From Anditalea andensis (GTDB taxonomy: Bacteria > Bacteroidota > Bacteroidia > Cytophagales > Cyclobacteriaceae): a stretch of 64,000 nucleotides of DNA. Every line of letters starts with the position of its first letter. The stretch's first letter is position 1. Of the stretch, positions 27,726 to 36,879 are shown in pieces. The stretch is from NCBI RefSeq assembly GCF_000714815.1, contig NZ_JMIH01000028.1, positions 62,001-126,000 of the forward strand, read 5' to 3'. The translations under genes and the position numbers were made by a program. The notes below the pieces were generated by a model. The model did not search any database. It was not told the origin of the DNA and saw only the letters and a program-made list of their open reading frames with translations.

Positions 27726-28160
27726 ATGAAAAAGATTTTACTATTATTTATCACGGTATCACTATTTGCGTTCACGGAATCCAGAGCCCAGCAGGGAGAA
27801 GGGACGTTTATGGTATCGGGTGCGGCAGATGCTATCAGAACAGATATTCCCGGTGTGATCAGAAGATATCAGGCCGGTCTGGAAGCACATTATTTCCTTA
27901 GATATTGGATTAGTGCTTCAGCAGGATATGAATTTAATTATAACCGACCTAATCAAGCCTCATTAGGATCACGAATATATCTGGTGGACCCTCTCTTTGT
28001 GAGGGTTAGGGGTTTGATAGGAAGGGACAGTGATATTGCCTTAGGTATCGGATATTCGAGAAATTTAGGTTACCGATTTCGCCTAGAAGGGATGGTAGAC
28101 TACTATACAGTCACGCAGACAGCCGGTCTAAGGGGCGGTTTCAGTATTTTGCTCAATTAA
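27726..28160 (+). CDS. Small outer-membrane beta-barrel-like protein
   Basis: A 144-residue exported protein. The ATG at 27726 gives a signal peptide (MKKILLLFITVSLFAFTESRAQ); an ATG 15 codons upstream would add a useless leader. The mature part alternates hydrophobic and polar residues in beta strands (VGLEAHYFL-like, WISASAGYEFNY, DIALGIGYSRNLGY, LRGGFSILLN) and ends in a hydrophobic/aromatic strand, as in small outer-membrane barrels. I do not recognise a named family. It lies 65 bp after uvrB and 11 bp before the AlbA_2 gene and may be co-transcribed with the latter. Confidence 0.75.
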   Translation: MKKILLLFITVSLFAFTESRAQQGEGTFMVSGAADAIRTDIPGVIRRYQAGLEAHYFLRYWISASAGYEFNYNRPNQASLGSRIYLVDPLFVRVRGLIGRDSDIALGIGYSRNLGYRFRLEGMVDYYTVTQTAGLRGGFSILLN

Positions 28161-28171
28161 AAACACAAAAA

Positions 28172-28804
28172 ATGACCCTACAGGAAGTAACAAGGCTAGC
28201 CAAAATGGGTGAAGGGCTTCACGTAGAATTCAAAAAAAAGGTAGCCCATCCTGAGAAAATTGTCAGGGAGATTATCGCTATGGCCAATACTGAAGGCGGT
28301 TACTTACTTATAGGCATAGATGATGATGGCACTGTAAGCGGACAGAAATATATAGAAGAAGATATTTTCATTTTGGATAAGGCTATAAAATCCCTTATCA
28401 AACCCAACCTACAGCCAGAGAAAGCGATACTTCCTATTACTGCAAAAAAGGGAGTAGCGATATATCAGATAGAAAAAAGTAATCTTCGTCCACATTTTAT
28501 ACTCGAGGATAATAAAAAAAAATCCTATGTTCGGGTCGAAGATAGGAGCATTCAGGCCAGCAAGGAGGTCTGGGAGATTATCAAAAGGCAAAAACATGAG
28601 CAAGATGTTTTTTTTAACTATGGTGAAAAAGAAACGCTTTTGATGAAAGCGCTTACTGATCAGCCTAATATTACCTTAAATCAATTTGCCCAGATCGCCA
28701 ATCTTTCCAGGTATATGGCTTCACGTACGCTGATAAAACTAGTCTTGGCCAACGTGCTGAAAATAGTGCCACGGGAAATGGAGGATCTTTACGCGCTGAA
28801 ATAG
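28172..28804 (+). CDS. AlbA_2/Schlafen-type domain protein
   Basis: A 210-residue protein. Residues 1-130 form the AlbA_2 (AAA_4, Schlafen-like) domain: LHVEFKKKVAHPEKIVREI, MANTEGGYLLIGIDDDG and YVRVEDRSIQAS. The C-terminal 60 residues look like a winged helix (NITLNQFAQIANLSRYMASR). Proteins with this arrangement are commonly annotated as ATP-binding or helix-turn-helix regulators; the biochemical role is not settled. There is no signal peptide, so it is cytosolic. It is shorter than typical members, which often carry an added C-terminal ATPase-like domain, but the frame is intact. Confidence 0.8.
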   Translation: MTLQEVTRLAKMGEGLHVEFKKKVAHPEKIVREIIAMANTEGGYLLIGIDDDGTVSGQKYIEEDIFILDKAIKSLIKPNLQPEKAILPITAKKGVAIYQIEKSNLRPHFILEDNKKKSYVRVEDRSIQASKEVWEIIKRQKHEQDVFFNYGEKETLLMKALTDQPNITLNQFAQIANLSRYMASRTLIKLVLANVLKIVPREMEDLYALK

Positions 28805-29019
28805 GAGGTAAAACACCACATGCTCCAAGTGTAACTATTGAAATTTAACTTGTATAAACGGGGGGGTAGTTCTGCAAATAGCAGACAATTAACAAAACCC
28901 TAAATCAGTTTAAAACAATTGTTATATATTAAGTACTTTAAAGTATGCCCTATCAAAATGACATTACTAAAATTTCAAATTCATAAATAAACTACTAATC
29001 TTTAGTATATTAACCCATA

Positions 29020-29520
29020 TCACTCAAACCTGCTTATAACCTCCTGTATCAAATCCGCTTCATACCCCCTGGACATCAGATAACGAAACACTTTCTGGCT
29101 GCGGATGAAATCATTTTTATCAGACATACTTTCCCATTTTTTCTCCGCCAGTCCCTGTAGGGTTTGCCAATATTCTTCCGCCGGGATTTCTTTCATACCA
29201 GACTTGATACAGTTGGGACTGATTTTACGGATTTTCAACTCATTTAAAATTTTATTTCTGCCCCATTTTTTGATCCGAAATTTACCCCCAACAAATGCTA
29301 CCGCAAAACGCTCCTCATTTAAAAACCCCTCCTCTATCATATAGGAAAGGAGATTTTCTACCTCTTCAGGATTTAAACCATAACTATACAATTTGTCCCT
29401 TACCTCCTGCTGGCAGCGCTCCTGATAGGCACAAAAAGAAGCTATCTTAAGCTTGGCCTGTTGGGGCGTAAGCTGTTTTTTAGGAGAACCATCAGGATTA
29501 ACTTTTCTTTGGAAGGACAT
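29020..29520 (-). CDS. recX: Regulatory protein RecX
   Basis: A 166-residue all-helical protein with the three-helix repeats of the RecX family (LKIASFCAYQERCQQEVRDK, LSYMIEEGFLNEERFAVAFV, GGKFRIKKWGRNKILNELK). RecX limits RecA filament extension. The motifs DERFA-like (NEERFA) and WG.N.I are diagnostic. It is divergent from tpiA with a 70-bp gap and is not next to recA in this window. Confidence 0.9.
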   Translation of the reverse strand: MSFQRKVNPDGSPKKQLTPQQAKLKIASFCAYQERCQQEVRDKLYSYGLNPEEVENLLSYMIEEGFLNEERFAVAFVGGKFRIKKWGRNKILNELKIRKISPNCIKSGMKEIPAEEYWQTLQGLAEKKWESMSDKNDFIRSQKVFRYLMSRGYEADLIQEVISRFE

Positions 29521-29590
29521 TTGTGTAATTTTAGGCTAATTAAAGAAAAAGAAATTTTTTATCAAACTTAACAGTATCAACCATACCATC

Positions 29591-30352
29591 ATGAGAGATA
29601 AAATAGTAGCCGGTAACTGGAAAATGAACGGAACCCTGGAAGAAGGCCAAAAGCTTACTTCTGAAATTGTAAACATGATTAAAGATGAAAGGGTAAATGA
29701 TGTAAAGGTAGTTTTAAGTCCTCCCTTCATCCACCTAGCCGGTGTAAAGAAATTGATAGGAGATGTTAATCATCTGTTTGTAGCTGGGCAAAATTGTTCA
29801 GACAAAGATTCCGGTGCTTTTACAGGAGAGACATCTGCTAAGATGTTGGCTTCTTTCGGTATTCAATACGTGATTATTGGCCACAGCGAAAGACGAGAGT
29901 ATTTCAACGAGACCAATTTACAGCTTTCCGAAAAAGTAAAACAGGCCTTGGCCAATGGTCTTATACCCATCTTCTGCTGCGGAGAGCCTCTGGACATCAG
30001 AGAAGAGAATACCCATGAAGATTACGTAAAAAGCCAGTTGACCGAAAGCTTATTTGATCTAGAGGCAGAAGATTTCAAAAAGCTGGTCATCGCCTACGAA
30101 CCAATTTGGGCTATTGGTACAGGAAAAACTGCCAGTTCTGATCAGGCGCAGGAAATGCATGCAGCCATCCGAGATCATATTGCACATAAATATGGCCAAG
30201 AACTTGCCGATGATATCTCCATCCTGTATGGCGGCAGCTGTAAACCTGACAATGCCAAAGAGCTTTTCGCCAAATCCGATGTGGATGGCGGGTTAATTGG
30301 CGGTGCTTCGCTAAAATCCCGTGACTTTATGGATATTATCAAATCATTTTGA
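29591..30352 (+). CDS. tpiA: Triose-phosphate isomerase
   Basis: A 253-residue glycolytic enzyme interconverting glyceraldehyde 3-phosphate and dihydroxyacetone phosphate. Asn9 and Lys11 (GNWKMNG), His98 (IIGHSERR) and Glu170 ([12 protein letters not shown]) are the conserved catalytic residues. The phosphate loops GGSCKP and GGLIGGASL lie near the C-terminus. The stop TGA shares its last A with the prmA start (TGATG), so the two are translationally coupled. Length is normal. Confidence 0.98.
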   Translation: MRDKIVAGNWKMNGTLEEGQKLTSEIVNMIKDERVNDVKVVLSPPFIHLAGVKKLIGDVNHLFVAGQNCSDKDSGAFTGETSAKMLASFGIQYVIIGHSERREYFNETNLQLSEKVKQALANGLIPIFCCGEPLDIREENTHEDYVKSQLTESLFDLEAEDFKKLVIAYEPIWAIGTGKTASSDQAQEMHAAIRDHIAHKYGQELADDISILYGGSCKPDNAKELFAKSDVDGGLIGGASLKSRDFMDIIKSF

Positions 30353-31182
30353 TGGAATACCTGGAATTCAAAATATCCTGTAAGGAGGAGTTTATAGAAA
30401 TATTGATTGCCGAACTGGCGGAAGTGGGTTTTGATTCTTTCCTGGAAAAAGAGGATGGTTTGGAAGCCTACATTCAGGAAGACCAATTTGACAGAGTGGC
30501 CTTTCAAGAGGTATTAGATAAATATATCTCCATGGCCAATATTTCTGTCGAAGAAGGCCGAATGGAGAAGGTCAATTGGAATACCGAATGGGAGAAGAAT
30601 TATGACCCTATAGCCGTAGGGGAGGAAGTTTATGTAAGAGCTTCCTTCCATGCTCCTAAAGAAGGAGTAAAACACGAAATCGTGATCAACCCCAAGATGT
30701 CATTCGGCACCGGTCACCATGCCACTACCTACCTGATGCTCACCCATCTTCTAAATCTGCCCCATCATGGTAAAAGGGTAATCGATATAGGAGCGGGAAC
30801 TGGTATACTGGCCATATTGTCTCATAAACTTGGCGCAGCAACAGTGGAAGCTTTCGACATCGATGACTGGTGTGTGGACAATGGAAATGAGAACTTTGAG
30901 CTCAACGGTATGTCCCATGTAAAGATGGGCCTTGGTACTGTCCGGGAGGTCAATCCGCAGGGGCAGTTCGATATCGTGATTGCCAATATCAATAAAAACG
31001 TCCTACTGGATGAAATGGAAGTTTATGAAACCTTGGTGAAACCAGGTGGATATTTATTACTAAGTGGCTTTTATGATCATGATGTGATAGATATAGAAGC
31101 TTCGACCGCATCTTTTGGCTTATCTAAAATCGACCAAATGGTAAAAGATAAATGGTGTGCAGTAGTGTTTAAAAAGAAATAG
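30352..31182 (+). CDS. prmA: Ribosomal protein L11 methyltransferase
   Basis: A 276-residue SAM-dependent methyltransferase that trimethylates ribosomal protein L11. The N-terminal substrate domain (to about 110) is followed by VIDIGAGTGILAI, the SAM-binding motif, and by VIANINKN, the motif IV region. The TTG just upstream in frame is not needed: the ATG at 30352 overlaps the tpiA stop by one base. A strong terminator follows the stop codon directly. The tpiA-prmA pair is a common Bacteroidota arrangement. Confidence 0.93.
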   Translation: MEYLEFKISCKEEFIEILIAELAEVGFDSFLEKEDGLEAYIQEDQFDRVAFQEVLDKYISMANISVEEGRMEKVNWNTEWEKNYDPIAVGEEVYVRASFHAPKEGVKHEIVINPKMSFGTGHHATTYLMLTHLLNLPHHGKRVIDIGAGTGILAILSHKLGAATVEAFDIDDWCVDNGNENFELNGMSHVKMGLGTVREVNPQGQFDIVIANINKNVLLDEMEVYETLVKPGGYLLLSGFYDHDVIDIEASTASFGLSKIDQMVKDKWCAVVFKKK

Positions 31183-31240
31183 GCAGATCCTGCCAAATTT
31201 TAATTTTGGCAGGATCTGCCTATTCGTTTTCTTTGTTTTA
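31181..31240 (+). terminator. Strong intrinsic terminator after prmA
   Basis: A 17-bp perfect stem (31181-31197 with 31205-31221, beginning AGGCAGATCCTGCC) overlaps the last two bases of the stop codon. It has a short A/T loop and a T-rich downstream stretch. The stem is unusually long for a terminator. Confidence 0.8.
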
Positions 31241-31246
31241 GTTATC

Positions 31247-31489
31247 TATCCAAATTCAGCATTTGAATAGCTGAACATAGCAAGAGAAATTGAGGATGGT
31301 ACTACGTTTGAAGAATCTGAAGTGTATGAAATAAAACTATTTGATGAGAGAGGAAAAGAGGTTCTGTATCAGAAAACCGACCAAGATAAAACAACCATTC
31401 CATTAACAAATTTAAATAAGAGCTATTATAATCTTCATATCATCGAAACAGATGGCGTCATACGCAAAAAAATCCAAGTAAATAGGTAA
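31247..31489 (+). pseudogene. Fossil of a T9SS C-terminal sorting domain
   Basis: One reading frame translates as YPNSAFE, a TAG stop (31268-31270), LNIAREIEDG, then EVYEIKLFDERGKEVLY, IPLTNLNKSYYNLHIIETDG and VIRKKIQVNR, ending at TAA. This is the layout of a T9SS type A sorting domain (the YPNPASD-LNI start, the central D..G strand, the G.Y.L.I strand and the terminal basic strand). The in-frame stop and absence of any upstream coding region show it is the tail of a lost cargo protein. Its own terminator (31511-31543) is still in place. Confidence 0.7.
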
Positions 31490-31510
31490 ACCAATATTAA
31501 TGATAAGGAA

Positions 31511-31543
31511 ATCCCGCAGGATAAGTTCTGCGGGATATTTTTT
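31511..31543 (+). terminator. Intrinsic terminator of the sorting-domain fossil
   Basis: A 9-bp stem (ATCCCGCAG / CTGCGGGAT at 31511-31519 and 31528-31536) with an 8-nt loop and a T6 run, 22 bp after the fossil's stop codon. Confidence 0.8.
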
Positions 31544-31579
31544 CGTATAATTCAAAACAACGGCGTATAATGATGAAAA

Positions 31580-32377
31580 TCAAAACACCAACTCCTTACC
31601 TAAAATGTAAACCGCCATCACCAGTACAAACCAGCCAAACCCTTTTTTTAAATGCTCGCCGTCCATCTTTGCAGACAGCCAGCTCCCGATAAAAATACCG
31701 ATCAAAGATAAGCCTGAAAACAACATCAAAAATGGCCAATCTATAGACTGGTTAAATATGTCTCCCAAGAACCCGATCAATGATTTTACCGCTATGATCA
31801 AAAGTGATGTGCCCACTGCCAGCTTCATGGGCAATCTGGCCAACAGTACCAAAGCTGGAATAATCAGAAAGCCACCCCCTGCTCCCACTATTCCTGTTAG
31901 CACACCTACCAGTGCGCCCTCTATAGCGATCAGTGGATAATTATAGGTCACCTCGCAGACTTTAGCTTCTATCTGGCCATTTCTGATCATGGAAATAGAA
32001 GCCGCCAACATGATCAAAGCAAAGAAAACCATAATAGCAATATCTTTGGTCATGATCCATTCCCCTATTGCGAAAATCTCGTAAGGAATCGCTGGCACCA
32101 AATATTTTCTGGCTAGAAAAACCGCTATAAATGAGGGAATCGAAAATACAGCTGCTGTTTTATAATCCACTAGTCCTTTCTTCATAAAAGTAAAAGATCC
32201 CACCAATGATGTAGCTCCCACGACGAATAATGAATAGGCAGTAGCCAAAACAGGACTGATATGCAGCAAATAAACCAATGCAGGTACAGTTAGAATTGAA
32301 CCCCCTCCACCGATAAGCCCTAAGCTGATACCGATGATAACCGCAGAAATAAAACCAAAAACCGTAATCAAATCCAT
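31580..32377 (-). CDS. TauE/SafE family anion permease
   Basis: A 265-residue membrane protein with about eight hydrophobic segments in two related halves. Each half opens with the signature glycine-rich turn: GLIGGGGSILTVPALVYLL near residue 22 and GVLTGIVGAGGGFLIIPALV near residue 160. The family exports sulfite, sulfoacetate or other small organic anions. No partner gene lies next to it, so the substrate is open. The presence of a phosphosulfolactate synthase elsewhere in the window makes sulfite one candidate. Confidence 0.88.
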   Translation of the reverse strand: MDLITVFGFISAVIIGISLGLIGGGGSILTVPALVYLLHISPVLATAYSLFVVGATSLVGSFTFMKKGLVDYKTAAVFSIPSFIAVFLARKYLVPAIPYEIFAIGEWIMTKDIAIMVFFALIMLAASISMIRNGQIEAKVCEVTYNYPLIAIEGALVGVLTGIVGAGGGFLIIPALVLLARLPMKLAVGTSLLIIAVKSLIGFLGDIFNQSIDWPFLMLFSGLSLIGIFIGSWLSAKMDGEHLKKGFGWFVLVMAVYILGKELVF

Positions 32378-32501
32378 ATCCGCTGCTAAAATACTTTTTT
32401 ATTATGGCTACAAAAATAGGTTTGAGAATTAAGTTATAGCGTGACCTTTGTTACTTAATAAAAAAGGAAGCATACTGCTTTAAATATATCATAGAATCCA
32501 C

Positions 32502-32537
32502 CAAAAAAATATGGTCTGAAAAATTCCAGACCATATT
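32502..32537 (-). terminator. Intrinsic terminator of glmS
   Basis: An 11-bp stem (AATATGGTCTG / CAGACCATATT at 32508-32518 and 32527-32537), 24 bp beyond the glmS stop. On the minus strand it is followed by a run of T (A-run at 32503-32509). Confidence 0.8.
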
Positions 32538-32560
32538 CACTTTCTATAAATTTTATATGC

Positions 32561-34402
32561 TTATTCTACTGTAACAGATTTAGCCAGGTTTCTTGGCTGA
32601 TCCACATTACAGCCTCTCATAACAGCGATATGATAAGAAAGTAACTGTAAAGGTATCACTGATAAGAGCGGCACTAAAGCTTCATGTGTTGCCGGTATCT
32701 CAATTACGTGATCTGCCATACTTTTTACAGAAGTGTCACCTTCTGTTACCACAGCGATGATTTTTCCTTTTCTGGCTTTAACTTCCTGGATATTGCTTAC
32801 TATTTTCTCATATGAGCTATCCTTGGTTGCAATAAATACTACTGGCATTTCCTCATCGATCAATGCGATAGGCCCATGCTTCATCTCTGCCGCAGGATAC
32901 CCCTCAGCATGGATATAGGAAATTTCTTTTAATTTCAACGCACCTTCAAGGGCTACAGGGAAGTTATAACCCCTTCCCAGGTAAAGGAAATTTCTGGCAT
33001 CTTTATACTGAGAAGCGATGTATTCTATCTGAGCATTGGATTCCAAGGCTTTTTCTACTTTAGCAGGAATGGCTTCAAGTTCATTAAGCAATTGCATGTA
33101 TTTGCTTTCTGCCAAAGTACCCCTTTGATATCCGAGCATCAATGCCATCATGGTAAGTACTGATATCTGAGCAGTAAAAGCTTTGGTAGAAGCCACTCCT
33201 ATTTCAGGACCGGCGTGAGTATAAGAACCTGCATGTGTGGCTCTGGCGATAGAAGAACCTACTACATTACATACTCCAAAAATAGTAGCACCTTTAGATT
33301 TAGCCAGCTCGATAGCTGCCAAAGTATCGGCCGTCTCTCCGGATTGAGATATGGCGATGACAAAGTCACCTTCATTGATGACAGGATTTCTATACCTAAA
33401 TTCAGAAGCATATTCCACTTCGACTGGAATCCTTGCAAATTCTTCAAAAAGGTATTCAGCTACCAGTCCGGCATGCCAAGATGTACCACAGGCAATGATG
33501 ATGATCCTGTCGGCATTTTGAAACTTATTGATATAATCTCTAAGACCACCTACGATAAGCCTCCCAGCCTGAGCATCTAAACGACCTCTCATACAGTCAG
33601 CTATAGAACGTGGCTGCTCATTGATCTCTTTCAGCATGAAGTGTTCGTATCCACCTTTCTCTATAGCTTCCAGTTCCATTTCCAGCTGGTTGATATATGG
33701 ATTGGCTTCTACGTTTTCGATGGTTTTGATCTGAAGCTTATTGTTTCTGATCACGGCGATCTCATAATCATCCAAATAGACTACCTGATTGGTGTATTCG
33801 ATGATCGGAGTAGCATCTGAAGCCAAGAAATACTCATCTGTACCCACACCTATTACTAAAGGAGATCCTTTGCGGGCAGCGATCAGCGTATCAGGCTCTT
33901 CTTTGTTCATCAGTACGATGGCATAAGCACCTACTACTTTATGAAGGGCGAGTCGTACAGCTTCTTCTAAAGAGCAGTCATTATGCTTATGGATATCTTC
34001 GATAAAATTAATAAATACTTCAGAGTCAGTATCACTGTGAAATTTGTATCCTTTATTAATCAGATCAGTTTTTAAAACCTCATAATTTTCGATAATCCCG
34101 TTATGAATCATCGCAAATTTTTCATTCGCAGAAAAATGCGGATGCGCATTGGCATCATTTGGCTCTCCATGGGTAGCCCATCTGGTATGTCCTATACCTA
34201 TTTTTGAATGCAGAAAGCCATTGTTGAGCAATGAATTTTCCAGTTCGGACACTTTACCTTTTTTCTTGTAAACACTTAACCCAGTTTCATTTAAAAGTGC
34301 CACTCCCGCACTGTCATAGCCTCGATATTCCAGTCTCTTCAGACCTTTGATAATGATAGGCAGCGCATCTTGCTGCCCTACATATGCTACAATTCCACAC
34401 AT
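32561..34402 (-). CDS. glmS: Glutamine-fructose-6-phosphate aminotransferase (isomerizing)
   Basis: A 613-residue enzyme making glucosamine 6-phosphate for peptidoglycan and lipopolysaccharide. Cys2 (MCGIVAYVG) is the glutaminase nucleophile once Met is removed, followed by HTRWATHGEP and HNGIIENY. Two SIS domains follow (CGTSWHAGLVAEYL, SQSGETADT; ARNFLYLGRGYNFPVALEG), ending in LAKSVTVE as is typical. Length is normal. In many Bacteroidota glmS lies directly by DUF4270 and the glycogen synthase gene; here 2.5 kb of accessory DNA separates them. Confidence 0.98.
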   Translation of the reverse strand: MCGIVAYVGQQDALPIIIKGLKRLEYRGYDSAGVALLNETGLSVYKKKGKVSELENSLLNNGFLHSKIGIGHTRWATHGEPNDANAHPHFSANEKFAMIHNGIIENYEVLKTDLINKGYKFHSDTDSEVFINFIEDIHKHNDCSLEEAVRLALHKVVGAYAIVLMNKEEPDTLIAARKGSPLVIGVGTDEYFLASDATPIIEYTNQVVYLDDYEIAVIRNNKLQIKTIENVEANPYINQLEMELEAIEKGGYEHFMLKEINEQPRSIADCMRGRLDAQAGRLIVGGLRDYINKFQNADRIIIIACGTSWHAGLVAEYLFEEFARIPVEVEYASEFRYRNPVINEGDFVIAISQSGETADTLAAIELAKSKGATIFGVCNVVGSSIARATHAGSYTHAGPEIGVASTKAFTAQISVLTMMALMLGYQRGTLAESKYMQLLNELEAIPAKVEKALESNAQIEYIASQYKDARNFLYLGRGYNFPVALEGALKLKEISYIHAEGYPAAEMKHGPIALIDEEMPVVFIATKDSSYEKIVSNIQEVKARKGKIIAVVTEGDTSVKSMADHVIEIPATHEALVPLLSVIPLQLLSYHIAVMRGCNVDQPRNLAKSVTVE

Positions 34403-34475
34403 ATTATAATTTTTAACTGTAAAGGTAATAAAAATATATCAAAGAGCAGATATACAAAATTAATTTAAGTCATAA

Positions 34476-34505
34476 TTGCAAGTCTTAAGAAAATAATTAA
34501 CTTTG
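34476..34505 (+). promoter_or_regulatory. Bacteroidota-type promoter of the accessory lipoprotein gene
   Basis: TTG (34476-34478), a 19-bp spacer and TAACTTTG (34498-34505) match the -33/-7 consensus exactly. The ATG is 20 bp downstream, giving a short leader. Confidence 0.65.
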
Positions 34506-34525
34506 GGAAACTAAAACTTAAAAAG

Positions 34526-35686
34526 ATGAAAAAAATTTTACTTGCCTTAAATGTATTCATGGTCGTTTTTATGACCAATTGTTCTCTCATAGAAAATCAA
34601 ATTGACTCATCAGCTGAAAACGATACGATTGCTATAATTGATAAAAATCAAATATTAAATGAAATCGGAATAAGAAATGGCATTTTAACCATTCCATCTG
34701 AAGAAAAATTATTTGAAATTGTTGCTACAGTAAATAAATTAAATTATGATGAATATATCAATTGGTCCAAAAAGTTTAGTGGATTTAATAGTATGCTAAT
34801 ATTATATAATAATTTAATAGAATTAGAAAATTTAGAATCTGATAAAATACTTCAGGTATTTAAAGAAAGCAATGTTTTACCCGAAAGATTAAATGAACAG
34901 CATCTAGTTCATAGTAAAGAGGCATTAAATCACATTGATTTATTATATATTTATCCAGAAGGGGGAATTATTCCTGTTGCATCTCATATTTTACCAGGTT
35001 TAGAATTTTTAGTCAATGATAAAGGTCAAATTTTCATTGGTAATGAATTAAGAACTTATGACAGAAAACAAATAAAAAATCAGAAAAATATAGACTTAGA
35101 AAATAAATGGTTAGGATTCGTGGATAATTATTCTAACAGAGTAGACTACATAGTAGGGAGTAATAGGACAATTACAGATATAGCTTATTATTACAGAACA
35201 ACAAGTGCAGGTTTAGTTTCAGCAACAGGGGTAATAACTGTAAGAAATTTTAGAAAAGGTGCATTTGGTTGGAATACTAGGGCAACAACAGAATTAAAAA
35301 TTGAAGGCGACTTAATATATTCTGCATATTATAATCCTTTATGTTACGATTATGAAGCTACTGAATCTATCTTACCACCTTTACAAAGACTATTCTGTTC
35401 TACACCTAATGCTAAATACATATGTGATCGAACACATTCTAATGAATTTATAAATCTAAATTTTAATTCAGGCGGTAGCAGTACTTCCAGTATAAGTCTT
35501 TATTTTACACAATCAACTCAAAACAACTGGGTTCAGTCTTATAATTATCCTTATAATTGCTCTTATACAGGAGATATACAATATGCTAATTTTTTATTTA
35601 TAGCGCATAAGTTAATTATCACTGGAGAATCGAATATTAAAACCAACTTCGACTTCAATTGGTCCCACTCTGATTGGCAACCTTAA
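34526..35686 (+). CDS. Hypothetical lipoprotein, AT-rich
   Basis: A 386-residue protein with a lipoprotein signal (MKKILLALNVFMVVFMTNC, Cys19). The N-terminal half is helical; the C-terminal half is beta-rich with several Tyr, Ser and Thr repeats and six Cys. I do not recognise the family. Codon use is strongly AT-ending (AAT, AAA, TTA), more than in neighbouring genes, and it sits next to a decayed transposase, both of which suggest recent acquisition. It has its own promoter and terminator, so it is probably expressed alone. Confidence 0.82.
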   Translation: MKKILLALNVFMVVFMTNCSLIENQIDSSAENDTIAIIDKNQILNEIGIRNGILTIPSEEKLFEIVATVNKLNYDEYINWSKKFSGFNSMLILYNNLIELENLESDKILQVFKESNVLPERLNEQHLVHSKEALNHIDLLYIYPEGGIIPVASHILPGLEFLVNDKGQIFIGNELRTYDRKQIKNQKNIDLENKWLGFVDNYSNRVDYIVGSNRTITDIAYYYRTTSAGLVSATGVITVRNFRKGAFGWNTRATTELKIEGDLIYSAYYNPLCYDYEATESILPPLQRLFCSTPNAKYICDRTHSNEFINLNFNSGGSSTSSISLYFTQSTQNNWVQSYNYPYNCSYTGDIQYANFLFIAHKLIITGESNIKTNFDFNWSHSDWQP

Positions 35687-35733
35687 TAGTGTTTGAATTT
35701 CTTTAAAAATTCTTGATAAATAACATGCATCTT

Positions 35734-35776
35734 ACCCTAAAATAGCTTTATAAAGCTTTTTTAGGGTTTTCTTTTT
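35734..35776 (+). terminator. Intrinsic terminator of the accessory lipoprotein gene
   Basis: An interrupted inverted repeat (ACCCTAAAA-T-AGCTTT at 35734-35749, AAAGCTTTTTTAGGGT at 35752-35767) followed by a T-rich run, 47 bp after the stop. Confidence 0.65.
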
Positions 35777-35954
35777 AAATTAAATTATTATACATTAGTT
35801 ATATAAAATAATAACAAAATATCAACGATATACTTAAAAAATTTATTATATCATTAATCAAATGAAAATAAGAAATCAGATATTTTACTCAAAGGATAAG
35901 AGTAGATAATATAATAGGGCTGGAAAAAAAATTTTATCTTAAATTTGAACTGTA

Positions 35955-36410
35955 GAGTTTGGTGACAAAGCCTACATCCTACAGGTGGACGGACTTGCCT
36001 CCATAGACAAATTGAAATTCAAAGCCTTCAATGTATGTACCTGGTAAAAGCTGTCGGTCGCCAAATACAAACGGTTTTTCATACCTGTAAGACAACTTGG
36101 CGCCGACAAGATTTATGTAACAAACAGCAACAGAAAGGTCTGTATGGCCAAAAAGATAATCACCTATTTTCCCTGAAAAGGCTTATAGAAACACAGCAAA
36201 CACGAAAGAATTCTCAGTTCAGAAATATTTAGAGAGCCACTGCCATGGAAGGGGTATTCGGTATCACAAAGGAGTCTATGTACTAAAAAAAATAAAAGTG
36301 AACCGTGAAAAGAAAAAAAAATTAATAATACTCTGTGAAACATTGAAGCACATGTGACCAAGGTTGCCAAAAGAAGGGCCGAAAAGAAGCCCTCCCAGTT
36401 AGAAAGCCTC
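35955..36410 (+). pseudogene. Decayed transposase (IS1182/IS5-like)
   Basis: Translations in shifting frames give the ordered pieces of a DDE transposase. First comes a receiver-like block (GDKAYILQVDGLASIDKLKF), then LGADKIYVTNSNRKVCMAKK, then RATAMEGVFGITKESMY followed after a stop by KKIKVNREKKK. The last block matches the RATRLEGSFGTEKxHYxLxxIKARxxKTEILWIFFGIH-type end of IS1182/IS5 transposases. Multiple stops and frameshifts show it is dead. No terminal inverted repeats were found. Assignment to a single IS family is uncertain. Confidence 0.6.
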
Positions 36411-36879
36411 ATAGAACCAGCAATGAAAAGCCAATCATGGGATAAGTGTTTTCAACCAAAATCTATTTCAGAATCACTATGAAGTAATCTAGAAAATTGT
36501 AAATTTCAGCGGAAAAATTAACTTCAAAATCAAAGGTAAAAACACAAAAGAACCAACTAAGATTTAATTTAACTTAAATTGGCTTTGGCTGAAAAAAATT
36601 CCCAAGATGCGCACTTTATTTCTTACTCAATTTTAATAATTACCTATTCCTCAATGAATTTGGACCAATACATTCCATTTAGAAAGGATTAACTATAAAT
36701 GTAGATAATAGAACAAACTACCCCAGTTTTAGTTATCACAGATCAACCTAGAATATTTTAATTAATCCAATCCATATTTAATTTACACCATATCTGCCAT
36801 AAGCAAAAATTTTCATCTTTTGATAATGATAGATAACTCCTATAAGTACTTAACGCAAAAAAAATATTCTATTAATCAA
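36411..36879. other. AT-rich non-coding stretch
   Basis: About 470 bp between the transposase remnant and the end of the DUF4270 gene. Strongly AT-rich, with stops in every frame. No promoter, tRNA or repeat was recognised. It may be the residue of the same insertion event. Confidence 0.5.

Noticed and set aside
33215-33580. A 121-codon frame opposite glmS
   Set aside because: Fully inside glmS and without recognisable domains.
36035-36232. A 65-codon plus-strand frame as a real small gene
   Set aside because: It is out of frame with the transposase pieces that overlap it and has no independent support; the locus reads as a dead transposase.
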